From: Hyphomicrobium sp. 99
GTDB lineage: Bacteria > Pseudomonadota > Alphaproteobacteria > Rhizobiales > Hyphomicrobiaceae
NCBI RefSeq assembly: GCF_000384335.2
Contig: NZ_KQ031382.1
Span: 2,429,545-2,493,544, forward strand
Length of the DNA stretch: 64,000 nt
Reading direction: 5' to 3'
The notes under the pieces were generated by a model. The model saw nothing but the letters and a program-made list of their open reading frames with translations, made no database searches and was not told the origin of the DNA. Within the stretch, counting starts at the first letter, position 1. Every line of letters begins with the position of its first letter. The translations under genes were made by a program, and so were the position numbers. Positions 25,930-34,570 of this stretch are shown here, piece by piece.

Positions 25930-26016
25930 GTGGCCGAGTTCGTTCGTTCGAGCGCCATCATGTTGATGGCCGTCGTGGTAATGGCCGCAGGCGTCGCCGT
26001 GTTCTTCTACGGATAA
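25930..26016 (+). CDS. Small single-pass membrane protein, 28 residues
   Basis: A GTG at 25930 is preceded by the purine-rich AAAGGGAGAGAGG, a very good ribosome binding site. The frame reads MAEFVRSSAIMLMAVVVMAA followed by GVAVFFYG and a TAA stop, 28 residues with one hydrophobic helix from about residue 8 to the end and a short charged N-terminus. It is too short for ordinary gene finders. It lies about 110 bases before the ycjX start on the same strand. Function unknown; small membrane proteins of this kind often modulate larger membrane complexes. Confidence 0.55.
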   Translation: MAEFVRSSAIMLMAVVVMAAGVAVFFYG

Positions 26017-26126
26017 GTCGCCGCGCTCGACAGAGAGCTGCCAAAGCGCCTTGTCGAGACCCACAAGTTACGCCACTTAAAGGGGGCTCTACGTCCCCTT
26101 TTCTCTCGGCTCATGCGCGGCATCAC

Positions 26127-27575
26127 TTGGCAGACATCTCCTATTCCGACCTCTTCAGAGACGCCCAGGCACGCTTCGCTGATTATTTGACGCCATCGGT
26201 GCGCCTCGGCGTGACCGGACTGTCGCGCGCCGGCAAGACCGTTTTCATCACCGCTCTCGTCCGCAATCTTGTTGCCGGCGGCCGCCTGCCGTTTTTCGCG
26301 CCCGACGCCGAGCGCCGCATCGTCCGCGCCTATCTCGAACCGCAGCCCGACGACAGCGTGCCCCGCTTCGATTACGAAGCCCACCTCGCCGATCTGCTTT
26401 CCACGCCGCCAACCTGGCCCGAGAGCACGAGGCGGATCTCGGAATTGCGCGTCACCATCGAATATCGGTCGGCGTATACACTGAAACGCGCCATCGGCTT
26501 CTCGAAGCTGCACCTCGACATCGTCGACTATCCCGGCGAGTGGCTGATCGACCTGCCGCTTCTCGAGCAGGACTACCGCGCGTTCTCGACGGAAGCGCTG
26601 GCGCTCGCAAACGCGCCGTCGCGGGCTGAATTCGCGAAGCCCTTTTTCGCCTTCCTAGCAGGCACCGATCCCGCGGCAGCCGAAGACGAGCAGATCGCCA
26701 TGACCGGCGCCAAGCTCTTCACGGCTTATTTGCGGGCGACGCGCGACAGCGGCGCACAATCGACGCTCGCTCCCGGCCGCTTTTTGCTCCCCGGAGAATT
26801 GGAAGGCTCCCCGCTTCTCACGTTCTTTCCGATGCCGTTCTCGTCCGACGAACGCCTTCCGCGCGGATCGCTCGCCGCAATGATGACGCGGCGTTTCGAA
26901 AGCTATAAGCAATCCGTCGTCAGACCATTCTTCAACGACCACTTCGCACGCCTGGACCGTCAGATCGTGCTGGTCGACGTATTGACGGCACTTCATCGCG
27001 GCGCCGGGGCCGTCGGCGATCTCGACCGCGCCATGACCGACATCCTGAAAGCCTTCCGCCCCGGCGCAAACTCGTGGCTCTCGCTGTTCATAGGACGCAA
27101 GATCGACCGTGTGCTGTTCGCCGCCACCAAGGCCGATCATCTCCCCGCCTCCAGCCACGATCGCCTTGAAGCCTTGCTTAAAGAAATCGTCGACGATGCC
27201 GTGAACCGCGCCGAGACCGAAGGCGCAGGCGTCCGCGCCTTGGCCCTTTCGGCACTCCGCGCCACCCGCGAGGCGACGGCCAAGCACGGCGGCGAAGCGC
27301 TCCCCTGCCTACGCGGCACGCCTATCAAAGGTGAGAAGATCGGCAACGTAACATTCGACGGCGCGACCGAAGCCGCGATCTTTCCAGGCGACCTTCCCGC
27401 CGACCCGGCGGCGGCCCTGAATGCCGCTCGCCATGCCGCGGCCGCATCCCTCGAACTCGTCCGATTTGCCCCACCAAAGCTCGTCGATACGCTTTCCGAT
27501 GGTAAGCCGGCAGCATTTCCGCATATCAGATTGGACCGCGCGCTCGATTTCCTGATTTCGGATTATCTCGCATGA
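26127..27575 (+). CDS. ycjX: YcjX-family P-loop protein (DUF463)
   Basis: The 482-residue product matches YcjX/DUF463 proteins. The P-loop is VTGLSRAGKTVFITALVRNL (about residues 29-48). Other family segments are LHLDIVDYPGEWLIDLPLL, FDAPGxxLLPG-like APGRFLLPGEL, MMTRRFESYKQSVVRPFFNDHF, RQIVLVDVLTALHRG and VLFAATKADHLP (an NKxD-like base-recognition motif), so it is probably an NTPase. The best start is the TTG at 26127 (MADISYSDLFRDAQ); the in-frame extension upstream to 25887 has an Arg-rich, non-protein-like composition and crosses the small membrane frame. Its stop overlaps the next gene as ATGA. In enterobacteria ycjX-ycjF belong to the phage-shock regulon; no psp genes are visible here. 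Confidence 0.88.
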   Translation: MADISYSDLFRDAQARFADYLTPSVRLGVTGLSRAGKTVFITALVRNLVAGGRLPFFAPDAERRIVRAYLEPQPDDSVPRFDYEAHLADLLSTPPTWPESTRRISELRVTIEYRSAYTLKRAIGFSKLHLDIVDYPGEWLIDLPLLEQDYRAFSTEALALANAPSRAEFAKPFFAFLAGTDPAAAEDEQIAMTGAKLFTAYLRATRDSGAQSTLAPGRFLLPGELEGSPLLTFFPMPFSSDERLPRGSLAAMMTRRFESYKQSVVRPFFNDHFARLDRQIVLVDVLTALHRGAGAVGDLDRAMTDILKAFRPGANSWLSLFIGRKIDRVLFAATKADHLPASSHDRLEALLKEIVDDAVNRAETEGAGVRALALSALRATREATAKHGGEALPCLRGTPIKGEKIGNVTFDGATEAAIFPGDLPADPAAALNAARHAAAASLELVRFAPPKLVDTLSDGKPAAFPHIRLDRALDFLISDYLA

Positions 27576-28606
27576 CGTTCGAGAACGATCAGCCGCCGCC
27601 GAGAAAGCCTCGCATCTTCAAGATCGACGACATCGCCGACGAGCCGGAATTCGAAGAGGCCTTGCCGGAAAGCGGAGCCGTCACGACGAGACGATCCGCT
27701 GTTCCAGCGACGCGACGCTTGACGGTCGGCGACATCAATCGCGGCTTCCACTTCGGGGGCATCTTACTTTCCGCGATGGCCGGACTTGCGTCGCTGGCGG
27801 CAGGACTTTGGTTCACGCGCTTCGTCTCGGTCGCGCTCGAGCGCCAGGACTGGGTCGGCTGGGTCGCCTTCGGGCTCATGATGATCATAGCCCTGGCGCT
27901 GCTCGGCATCGTACTGCGCGAGCTCATCGGCTTCAGGCGCCTCGCACGGCTGGCGAAGCTTCGCGCGCTTGTCCGCGATACGATTGCGAAGCCGGACGTT
28001 CAGGGCGAACGAAAGGCCGTTGCCGCGCTCCTATCTCACTACCGCGGCCGCCCGGACCTCAGCTGGGGCTTAGCGCGCGTGAAGGACCACACCGGCGACG
28101 TGCTCGAAAAAGGTGAGCTTCTCCGCCTCGCAGACCGCGAACTGCTCCGCCCGATCGATAGCGAAAGCCGCCGTGTCATTCTGAAATCGGCAAAGCGCGT
28201 GGCGACGGTAACGGCGCTCTCCCCGATCATGTGGATCGCGATGGGCTTCGTACTTGTCGAGAACGTGCGGATGTTCCGCGCCATTGCCACGCTTTACGGC
28301 GGCCGACCGGGCGTCCTCGGAGCGCTGCGTCTCGCCCGTCTCGTCGTCGGTCATATCATTGCGACCGGCGGCCTCGCGATGACCGACGATCTCCTTGGAC
28401 AGTTCGTCGGCCAGGATGTTTTGCGGCGGCTGTCACGGCGCCTCGGAGAGGGCGCGTTCAATGGCGCTTTGACGTCCCGACTCGGCGTCGTCGCCGTCGA
28501 GGTCATCCGTCCACTGCCTTATCTCGACGCCGAGCCGCTGCGAGTGCGCGAAATCTTCAACGAGCTTCTCCGCTCGCTACGCGGTTCCGACAAGACTGAG
28601 GCGTAA
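27572..28606 (+). CDS. ycjF: YcjF-family inner membrane protein (DUF697, TIGR01620)
   Basis: This 344-residue protein is the usual partner of YcjX. After a charged N-terminal region of about 60 residues it has two transmembrane segments at about 67-88 (FGGILLSAMAGLASLAAGLWF) and 93-118 (VGWVAFGLMMIIALALLGIVL). A soluble part then follows with WGLARVKDHTGDVLEKGELL, and a further hydrophobic domain (VTALSPIMWIAMGFVLVENV, LGALRLARLVVGHIIATGGL) ending in IRPLPYLDAEPLRVREI. The ATGA overlap with ycjX shows translational coupling. The function of the pair is not established; membrane-stress roles have been proposed. Confidence 0.9.
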   Translation: MTFENDQPPPRKPRIFKIDDIADEPEFEEALPESGAVTTRRSAVPATRRLTVGDINRGFHFGGILLSAMAGLASLAAGLWFTRFVSVALERQDWVGWVAFGLMMIIALALLGIVLRELIGFRRLARLAKLRALVRDTIAKPDVQGERKAVAALLSHYRGRPDLSWGLARVKDHTGDVLEKGELLRLADRELLRPIDSESRRVILKSAKRVATVTALSPIMWIAMGFVLVENVRMFRAIATLYGGRPGVLGALRLARLVVGHIIATGGLAMTDDLLGQFVGQDVLRRLSRRLGEGAFNGALTSRLGVVAVEVIRPLPYLDAEPLRVREIFNELLRSLRGSDKTEA

Positions 28607-28616
28607 GTGGATTGCC

Positions 28617-30590
28617 TTAGGCGGCAGCAGCGTCCGGTTGCTGCTCCAAGCCTCCGGGAGTCGCAATCTTGCGGGCCCATTCGTTGGAACGGTGTCCGGC
28701 ATCGACAAGCACCGGTGGCGGCATCCGGTCCTCGTTCGTCGCGAGCGCCCACCGCTCGAGCGGACCAGCCCTGAGCGACGTCAGCCAACTGACCGGACCG
28801 GCGAGCACCAGCCCTAAAATAACGGGCGACATCCAGGCGAGCAAAGCGGGCGAAACCGTCCAGGCGATCGCGCCGACGATGCCACCGATCGCCGTTTGCC
28901 AGCGAGCAAACCACATTGCGTCATCGAAGGTCAGCGCTCCGTCTCCGCGCTTCTGCGCCTTCCAGCCCGAGTCGCGTCCCGCCAGAATTTCAGCGGCGCC
29001 GACCGTCTGCGTCACCATGAAGATGGGGGCAATCAGCATCGAATAGACCGTCTCGATGAGCACGCCGATCGTGACACGAATAGCGACGAAAAGATTTCGC
29101 TCTTTCCGGGCCTGCTGCCAGGCAAGCATCAGCCCCAGCGCCTTCGGCAGCAGCACCACGATCATCGTCGCCATGAAGAGACGCAGCGCAGCGCCCGGAT
29201 CGATGGTCGGCCAGATCGGGAAAAGAGTCTTATCGTCCCGGAAGTAGCTCGGAATCATCTGCTGGCCCTGCAGTGCCAGCACGACACCCACGATGAGCGA
29301 CAGCGCCCAAACCCCGGAGATCAGATACGAAGCCGCGCCCATGCCGAGATGCAGACGGCCCATCGGCGTCAATCCAGGCTGCGAGACGATCGCAAGATGC
29401 TGGAGATTGCCCTGTGCCCAGCGCCGGTCGCGCGCGACGACATCAATGATGTTGGGCGGCATGCCCTCGTAGGAACCTTCAAGCGACGGCATCATGTGCA
29501 CGCCATAGCCCGCGCGCTGAAGAAGCACCGCCTCTACGAAGTCGTGACTCATGATGTGGCCACCGAACGGCTTTCGGCCAGGAAGCTCGGGAAGCCCGGC
29601 CGCTTCGGCGAACGCCGCCGTGCGAATGATGGCGTTGTGGCCCCAATAGTTGCCCTGGTCGCGATGCCAGAACGCGAGGCCCGCCGCAACCGATGGCCCG
29701 TAAGTGTTGCAGGCGAATTGCTGAAGCCGCTGCAGCAGGGTTTCCCCGCCGACCAGTCTCGGCACCGTCTGGATAAGACCGGCCTTGTCGTCCGCCTCCA
29801 TGGCGGCAGCGAGCGAGACGAGCGTTCCACCCGACATGACGCTGTCGCCATCGAGAATGATGAAAGACTCGTAGGCGGCGCCGAACCGCTCCACCCAATC
29901 GGCGATGTTTCCGGCCTTGCGTCCGGGGTTCTTCATTCGCCGCCGATAGTAGATCGGCGCGATGTCGCTCAACTGGTCGCTCAGCGCGCGATAAACGGCG
30001 GCTTCCTTCCCGCCATCCAGATCGCCCCGCGTATCGGAGAGCACGAACACATCGAAATAATGATTGCGGCCGAGCACCTCGAGCTCCCGCACCATCGCCT
30101 CGATGGCGCCTGCGATTCGAGCCGGGTCTTCGTGATAGACCGGAAAGAGCAAGGCGGTGCGCGAAGCCAATGGCGAAGTCGGCGGCGGCGGCTCGATGCT
30201 GTCCGGCCGCTCACCCGTGAAGAGCGGTAGAAACCCGAGGGCCGCACTCAGGCTGCCGATCGCGATCCACCCGAAGGCGATCGTCGAAAGAATAAGAAAG
30301 AGAAACTGCACCGGAGTGATGACGACGAACGACAGGATGCTGAAGAGCTCCTGCGCGAAAGCACCCGTCAGCACCGCCGCGCCGGCGAAGATCGCCGTCC
30401 GAGGCACCCAATATCCCCGTCGCCGCACTTCTGCGACGGCCTCAACCGGCTTCGCGAAATCCTGAACCGGCATGTCGAGCGCCGCACCGCGCGGCAAATG
30501 CCGCCACGGACCCGCGTCGCGAGGACTGTTGGAATTTGGAGATGCTTCGAGCACCTCGCCGATGAAGTTCTCGTTTACGGCTTCGTCCAT
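28617..30590 (-). CDS. opgH: Glucans biosynthesis glucosyltransferase OpgH
   Basis: The 657-residue inner membrane protein is a family 2 glycosyltransferase that polymerises the beta-1,2-glucan backbone of osmoregulated periplasmic glucans. Visible: two N-terminal transmembrane segments (about residues 60-110), the cytoplasmic catalytic domain with LLFPVYHEDPARIAGAIEAM, FDVFVLSDTRG, the Asp motif ILDGDSVMSGG, and the (Q/R)xxRW motif as RDRRWAQGNLQHL. Then five or more C-terminal membrane helices. The start is ATG 30590, which lies inside opgG (overlap 16 bases), so opgG-opgH are translationally coupled. The length is shorter than the enterobacterial protein, mainly at the two ends. Confidence 0.94.
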   Translation of the reverse strand: MDEAVNENFIGEVLEASPNSNSPRDAGPWRHLPRGAALDMPVQDFAKPVEAVAEVRRRGYWVPRTAIFAGAAVLTGAFAQELFSILSFVVITPVQFLFLILSTIAFGWIAIGSLSAALGFLPLFTGERPDSIEPPPPTSPLASRTALLFPVYHEDPARIAGAIEAMVRELEVLGRNHYFDVFVLSDTRGDLDGGKEAAVYRALSDQLSDIAPIYYRRRMKNPGRKAGNIADWVERFGAAYESFIILDGDSVMSGGTLVSLAAAMEADDKAGLIQTVPRLVGGETLLQRLQQFACNTYGPSVAAGLAFWHRDQGNYWGHNAIIRTAAFAEAAGLPELPGRKPFGGHIMSHDFVEAVLLQRAGYGVHMMPSLEGSYEGMPPNIIDVVARDRRWAQGNLQHLAIVSQPGLTPMGRLHLGMGAASYLISGVWALSLIVGVVLALQGQQMIPSYFRDDKTLFPIWPTIDPGAALRLFMATMIVVLLPKALGLMLAWQQARKERNLFVAIRVTIGVLIETVYSMLIAPIFMVTQTVGAAEILAGRDSGWKAQKRGDGALTFDDAMWFARWQTAIGGIVGAIAWTVSPALLAWMSPVILGLVLAGPVSWLTSLRAGPLERWALATNEDRMPPPVLVDAGHRSNEWARKIATPGGLEQQPDAAAA

Positions 30591-32152
30591 CGATAGAGCC
30601 AAGTCTCCGAAACCGCCTGATCGCCTGCCTTCAACACACAACGTAGCTCGGCGAGTTCGCTATCGCCGGGCGCCAGTTCGAACGACACGCGCACACCCGA
30701 GATTTCGAGATTTCGTTGAACAGAGACGTTGGAGATCTTGCCCGCACTCGCCGACAAATCGGCAGCGGGCAGATCCTTGGCATCTTTCACTAAAGGTCCT
30801 GTCAAATCGATGACGAAGAGAACGTTCCCCGGCTTTTTTGCGTTTCCAACCCGCGTCTTGACGACGCGGGCGCCGGACCATGATGTCGGCACGTCGGGTC
30901 CCCAGAAGATCTTGTAATTGAAGACGTGCGGCCCACCCGCGGCCAGTCCCTTCGAGGGCTTCCAGTAAGCCGCGATGTTATCGTGGATCTCGTCTTCGAT
31001 CGGAATCTCGACGAGTTCGACAAAGCCGTCACCCCACCCGCTCTGAGGCTGCACCCAGACCGACGGCCGGCGCTCGTAATGGCTCTCCAAGTCTTCGTAG
31101 TTCTGAAACGAGCGATTGCGCTGCCAAAGACCGAATCCCTGCGGATCACGATCCGTGAATGCGCTGAGTTGTAGAGTCTTGGGATTGTTGAGGGGGCGCC
31201 AGAGCCGTTCACCGCTGCCATTGACCATGGCAAGCCCTTCGCTGTCGTGCACGGCGGGACGAATATCATCGATGCGGCGCTGGCTCGACTGACCGTGGAA
31301 GAACATGCTCGTCAAAGGACCGATGCCGACATGACTGAGAGCCGTTCGCGGATACAAAGTCGCTTCGACATCCATAACGGTCGTCTCTCCGGGTGCGATC
31401 GCAAACCGGTAAGCGCCGGTCGTAGATGGACTGTCGAGCAACGCGTGGACGATGATTTCGGTTGCGATAGGCTTTGGTCTTTCGATCCAAAAGCTTCTGA
31501 AGAACGGAAACTCTTCGCCTCCCGGCTGCGCGGTGTTGAGCGCCAAGCCTCGCGCCGACGCTCCATAGCCCTGCCCGCGCCCAACGGCGCGCAGATAGCT
31601 CGCGCCCTGGAAGACCGTATATTCGTCAAACGCATCCGCGCGGTTGATCGGACCGTGAATCCGGAATCCTGAAAATCCGAACGGCGCCGAATCGGGCCCC
31701 GGACCGATCAGCGGACCAAAGGAAAAGAGTTTGCTGTCGGCGACGAGTCGAGTCGCTTTCCCGTTCTCGACGACCCAAAGATCGACCGGAACGTCATACA
31801 GCCAGCCCATCGCGAACGGCTGGACCTGGAAGTCGACATGATCCCCCTTCCAGATTGCCTTCTCCGGACGGAAACGAATATCCCTGTATTGTTCGTAGGT
31901 TAGCTTGTTGAACGGAGGCGGAAGCGCATCCATGGCCGGCTTGGAGAACGGCTGATCGGCGAGCCTCTTCGCTTCAGCCTTCAGCGTCGTCGGCCCGAAT
32001 GCCATGCCTTGCGGGCTCGGCTGTGGCGCCGCGGCCTCCCCTTCAGCGTGAGCATCCGTGACTGCCAGGGCCATCTTAGCGAGCCCAAGCGCAAAACTTC
32101 CCGCCACCGCCTTTTCGAGCAGTGAGCGGCGATCAAGCAAATTACCTGTCAT
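30575..32152 (-). CDS. opgG: Periplasmic glucan biosynthesis protein OpgG/OpgD
   Basis: This 525-residue secreted protein belongs to the OpgG/OpgD family, needed for synthesis and branching of periplasmic glucans. The N-terminus NLLDRRSLLEKAVAGSFALG is a twin-arginine-like signal similar to OpgD, and cleavage near DAHAEG is likely. Conserved family segments include LTYEQYRDIRFRPEKAIW, FGFSGFRIHGPINR, FQGASYLRAVGRGQGYGASARGLA (given here in parts), FFRSFWIERP, SMFFHGQSS and GDGFVELVEIP. It is cotranscribed with opgH, overlapping it. Because the Tat-like signal resembles OpgD, the exact G or D assignment is open; genomes with a single copy usually pair it with opgH as here. Confidence 0.92.
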   Translation of the reverse strand: MTGNLLDRRSLLEKAVAGSFALGLAKMALAVTDAHAEGEAAAPQPSPQGMAFGPTTLKAEAKRLADQPFSKPAMDALPPPFNKLTYEQYRDIRFRPEKAIWKGDHVDFQVQPFAMGWLYDVPVDLWVVENGKATRLVADSKLFSFGPLIGPGPDSAPFGFSGFRIHGPINRADAFDEYTVFQGASYLRAVGRGQGYGASARGLALNTAQPGGEEFPFFRSFWIERPKPIATEIIVHALLDSPSTTGAYRFAIAPGETTVMDVEATLYPRTALSHVGIGPLTSMFFHGQSSQRRIDDIRPAVHDSEGLAMVNGSGERLWRPLNNPKTLQLSAFTDRDPQGFGLWQRNRSFQNYEDLESHYERRPSVWVQPQSGWGDGFVELVEIPIEDEIHDNIAAYWKPSKGLAAGGPHVFNYKIFWGPDVPTSWSGARVVKTRVGNAKKPGNVLFVIDLTGPLVKDAKDLPAADLSASAGKISNVSVQRNLEISGVRVSFELAPGDSELAELRCVLKAGDQAVSETWLYRWTKP

Positions 32153-32896
32153 TTCCGATATCAGCCAACCCTTGCGGTACGTACATTCCGCCTCACGCCC
32201 TCGCGAGCGCCCCCGACGGCCGGTCCCAAATAGCTAGGGGATGATTGTGGCAGATTTTCCACGCGCGCCACCGACCCGTGTGACTTTCCCGTCATTGATT
32301 ATTATCTCGACAGCCTGTTTCTCAACAAGTGCATAATCGCAGGCCAAACGAAATGCCGAAAGCGGAATTTCCCTTTTGCATATAATAGGCTAATGCCATT
32401 TACAGCAGTGATTTTATGCCGAATCACTAACGAATCGCTGATGCATTGACAGCACAGTCCAAAACTCTTTCAAGGATGCTCTTGGCCTGCTCAAAGCTTC
32501 TCGCTATTGAGCCCATATATATAAGGTCGCAAATCGCATAATTCTTGTGCTCAACGCACACGTTGCCGCGATTAAAAATCGCAACCACCTGTTCGCTCAG
32601 AAAAATCAATTCGACCGGAATTCGGCTCGCGAGTGGCCGTCGTGTGGCAACATCAGCGCTCGTTGCCATTCTGTCACAACGCCCGGCGATTCAACTGTGC
32701 ACAGCACTAATACTATTCCCCGACCTGAGCGGATCTGCCTATACATTCGCCCTGAGCGGTATTTCGGGGGGAAGCCCGTAACCGCAGAAGACGGGTTTGA
32801 GGACGGTTAAGAATAAGCACTACGGGAAGAAGAGTGTTGGGCTGAACAGTCTGTTCCGTCCTCATTCCTCAAGTCGAAGCAGACGGGAGCTAATTC
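32153..32896. promoter_or_regulatory. Long AT-richer spacer upstream of the porins
   Basis: This 744-base region is the longest gene-free stretch in the window and part of it (about 32290-32620) is visibly richer in A and T than its surroundings. It separates the divergent opgG and porin genes. An 80-codon frame on the minus strand (32427-32669) exists but lacks a ribosome binding site and a family match. The stretch from about 32760 to 32896 contains repeated purine motifs and ends in GGGAGC before the porin ATG, so it is likely the porin 5' leader. Confidence 0.4.
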
Positions 32897-34183
32897 ATGA
32901 ACAAATATAGTCTGAGTGCGCTTATGGCGGCAGGCCTGGTTGCAGGTAGCCTGTCGACCGGCAGTGCATCCGCAGCTGATCTCGGAGGCAACTGCTGCGC
33001 AGACCTCGAGGAGCGGATCGCTGAACTCGAAGCAACAACGGCACGTAAGGGCAACCGCAAGGTCTCCCTCACGGTCTCCGGCTGGGTTGGCCAGCAGGTT
33101 ACGTACTGGGATGACGGTCACGAGTCGAACACGTACGTCACCGATCTCGGTTCGACGCTCGCCAGCCACGTGAAGTTCACGGGTCAGGCGACGATCCTTC
33201 CGGGCTGGACGGCTGGTTACGTTCTGCACCTGGAAGCCATCGGCTCCGACAGCTTGACGACAAGCCAGAATACACCCGACGGCAAGAACCTGCTGACCGG
33301 CACGTCCAACGGCGTTTCGACGCTGCAGTCGTTCTGGTTCATCAAGAGCGATCAGCTGGGTAAGGTCTCGGTCGGTAAGCAATCTGACGCGGCTGACAAC
33401 GCAGCAATCCTCGTTGACGGTTCGGGCTCGCTCGTTCCCGCCAACTGGGTAGCGTTCGACGTTCTTTCCTTCGGCGTCCGCTACAAAGGTTCTAACGCAA
33501 GCACCGGCCTCATCTGGGGCGGCGACTATTGCCAAGCCGCTGGCGGCGCCTGGGGCGACTGCTTTGGTGCACCTCGCAACGTCGTTCGTTACGACTCGCC
33601 AACTTTCGGTGGTTTCTCGGTATCGGCTTCATGGGGTGAAGACGACATCTGGGCCGTCACCACGCGTTACGCCGGTGAATGGGCTGACTTCAAAGTCGCT
33701 GCGGTGGCATCTTATGCCGAAAGCACCGACGAGGCTCTGAATCACGGACTGATCGGTCCCCAAGTGTACAATGCTACGCAGCGCTACTTCCAGGCCGGCG
33801 CATACGTCGAACACATCCCGACGGGTCTGTTCGCTTACGGCGCGTACGGTCATGATGACTACGACTTTGCTGGCTCCGGCCAGTCTGAGACGTGGTATGG
33901 CAAGGGCGGTATCCGTCAGCGCTGGAACCCACTCGGACACACCGTGCTTTACGGTGAGTATGAGAAGATCCGCGGTAGCGGTCAGTTCTCACAGTCGGCT
34001 GATACTTTCATCGGCGCCACGCATGACTCCGTTCGAGTTGCCGGCGGTGGTATCGTTCAGGAAATCGATGCAGCTGCAATGTCGGTGTGGCTGAAGTACC
34101 GGAACCTCTCTTACGATGATAACTCCGGTAACTCCTACGACAACTTCAACGAATTCACCTTCGGCGCTCTGATCAACTACTGA
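32897..34183 (+). CDS. Outer-membrane porin (first of two paralogs)
   Basis: The 428-residue product has a signal peptide (residues 1-26, ending ASAAD), then a short helical segment NCCADLEERIAELEATTARK that looks like a trimer-forming coil, and then a beta-barrel of the alphaproteobacterial porin type. Barrel features are KVSLTVSGWVGQQVTYWDDG, HVKFTGQATILPGWTAGYVL, RNVVRYDSPTFGGFSVSASW and the C-terminal strand FNEFTFGALINY ending in an aromatic residue, as needed for BAM recognition. It would be a general diffusion channel. GGGAGC precedes the ATG. It is followed by its own terminator and by a close paralog, suggesting recent duplication and independent expression. Confidence 0.9.
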   Translation: MNKYSLSALMAAGLVAGSLSTGSASAADLGGNCCADLEERIAELEATTARKGNRKVSLTVSGWVGQQVTYWDDGHESNTYVTDLGSTLASHVKFTGQATILPGWTAGYVLHLEAIGSDSLTTSQNTPDGKNLLTGTSNGVSTLQSFWFIKSDQLGKVSVGKQSDAADNAAILVDGSGSLVPANWVAFDVLSFGVRYKGSNASTGLIWGGDYCQAAGGAWGDCFGAPRNVVRYDSPTFGGFSVSASWGEDDIWAVTTRYAGEWADFKVAAVASYAESTDEALNHGLIGPQVYNATQRYFQAGAYVEHIPTGLFAYGAYGHDDYDFAGSGQSETWYGKGGIRQRWNPLGHTVLYGEYEKIRGSGQFSQSADTFIGATHDSVRVAGGGIVQEIDAAAMSVWLKYRNLSYDDNSGNSYDNFNEFTFGALINY

Positions 34184-34210
34184 TCTGACCGATACAGTCT
34201 CGAAATAGGA

Positions 34211-34238
34211 AGGCCGCCCAATTTGGGCGGCCTTTTTT
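34211..34238 (+). terminator. Rho-independent terminator of porin 1
   Basis: Perfect stem AGGCCGCCCA / TGGGCGGCCT with loop ATT, followed by a T run, 28 bases after the porin stop. Confidence 0.92.
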
Positions 34239-34570
34239 CGTGTCGCACGAATTCGACGCCGTGGCCGGCGGGCAACTATAGCGTGTTGCTACTCAGTCGA
34301 TACCCGCATTCGCAACCTACTGTTTTTCAATTCACATTTTCAGACGCACAAAGACAATTGATCTGAATGAGCTTTTCCTACACCACCTGGGAATAAATAT
34401 GCGAATCGCAAACCTGAATTGTTGCGAACGTACGAATCACTAATCTCCCCCTCAAGCGGCGAAGTCACTTGGCAGGTGTTCAGCCTCAGGCTGCTCCGGG
34501 AGTGGCCGACTACGGCGAACGCCGAAGTACTGCGTTCAGGCTAGAAGTGCTGAAGACGGGAGAAGGCAGA
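34239..34570. promoter_or_regulatory. Spacer between the two porin genes
   Basis: About 330 bases between the terminator of porin 1 and the second porin ATG. It is AT-richer from about 34310 to 34445. Because porin 1 is terminated, this must contain a separate promoter; no unambiguous -35/-10 pair was identified. GGGAGAAGG just before 34571 is the ribosome binding site. Confidence 0.4.

Noticed and set aside
25887..26126. An 80-residue N-terminal extension of YcjX
   Set aside because: It is Arg-rich, overlaps the small membrane frame in another phase and has no family counterpart.
28896..30230. A 444-codon open frame antisense to opgH
   Set aside because: Shadow of the glucosyltransferase gene; no domain.
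32427..32669. An 80-codon minus-strand frame in the porin spacer
   Set aside because: Composition is acceptable but there is no ribosome binding site and no family; kept only as a note in the spacer entry.
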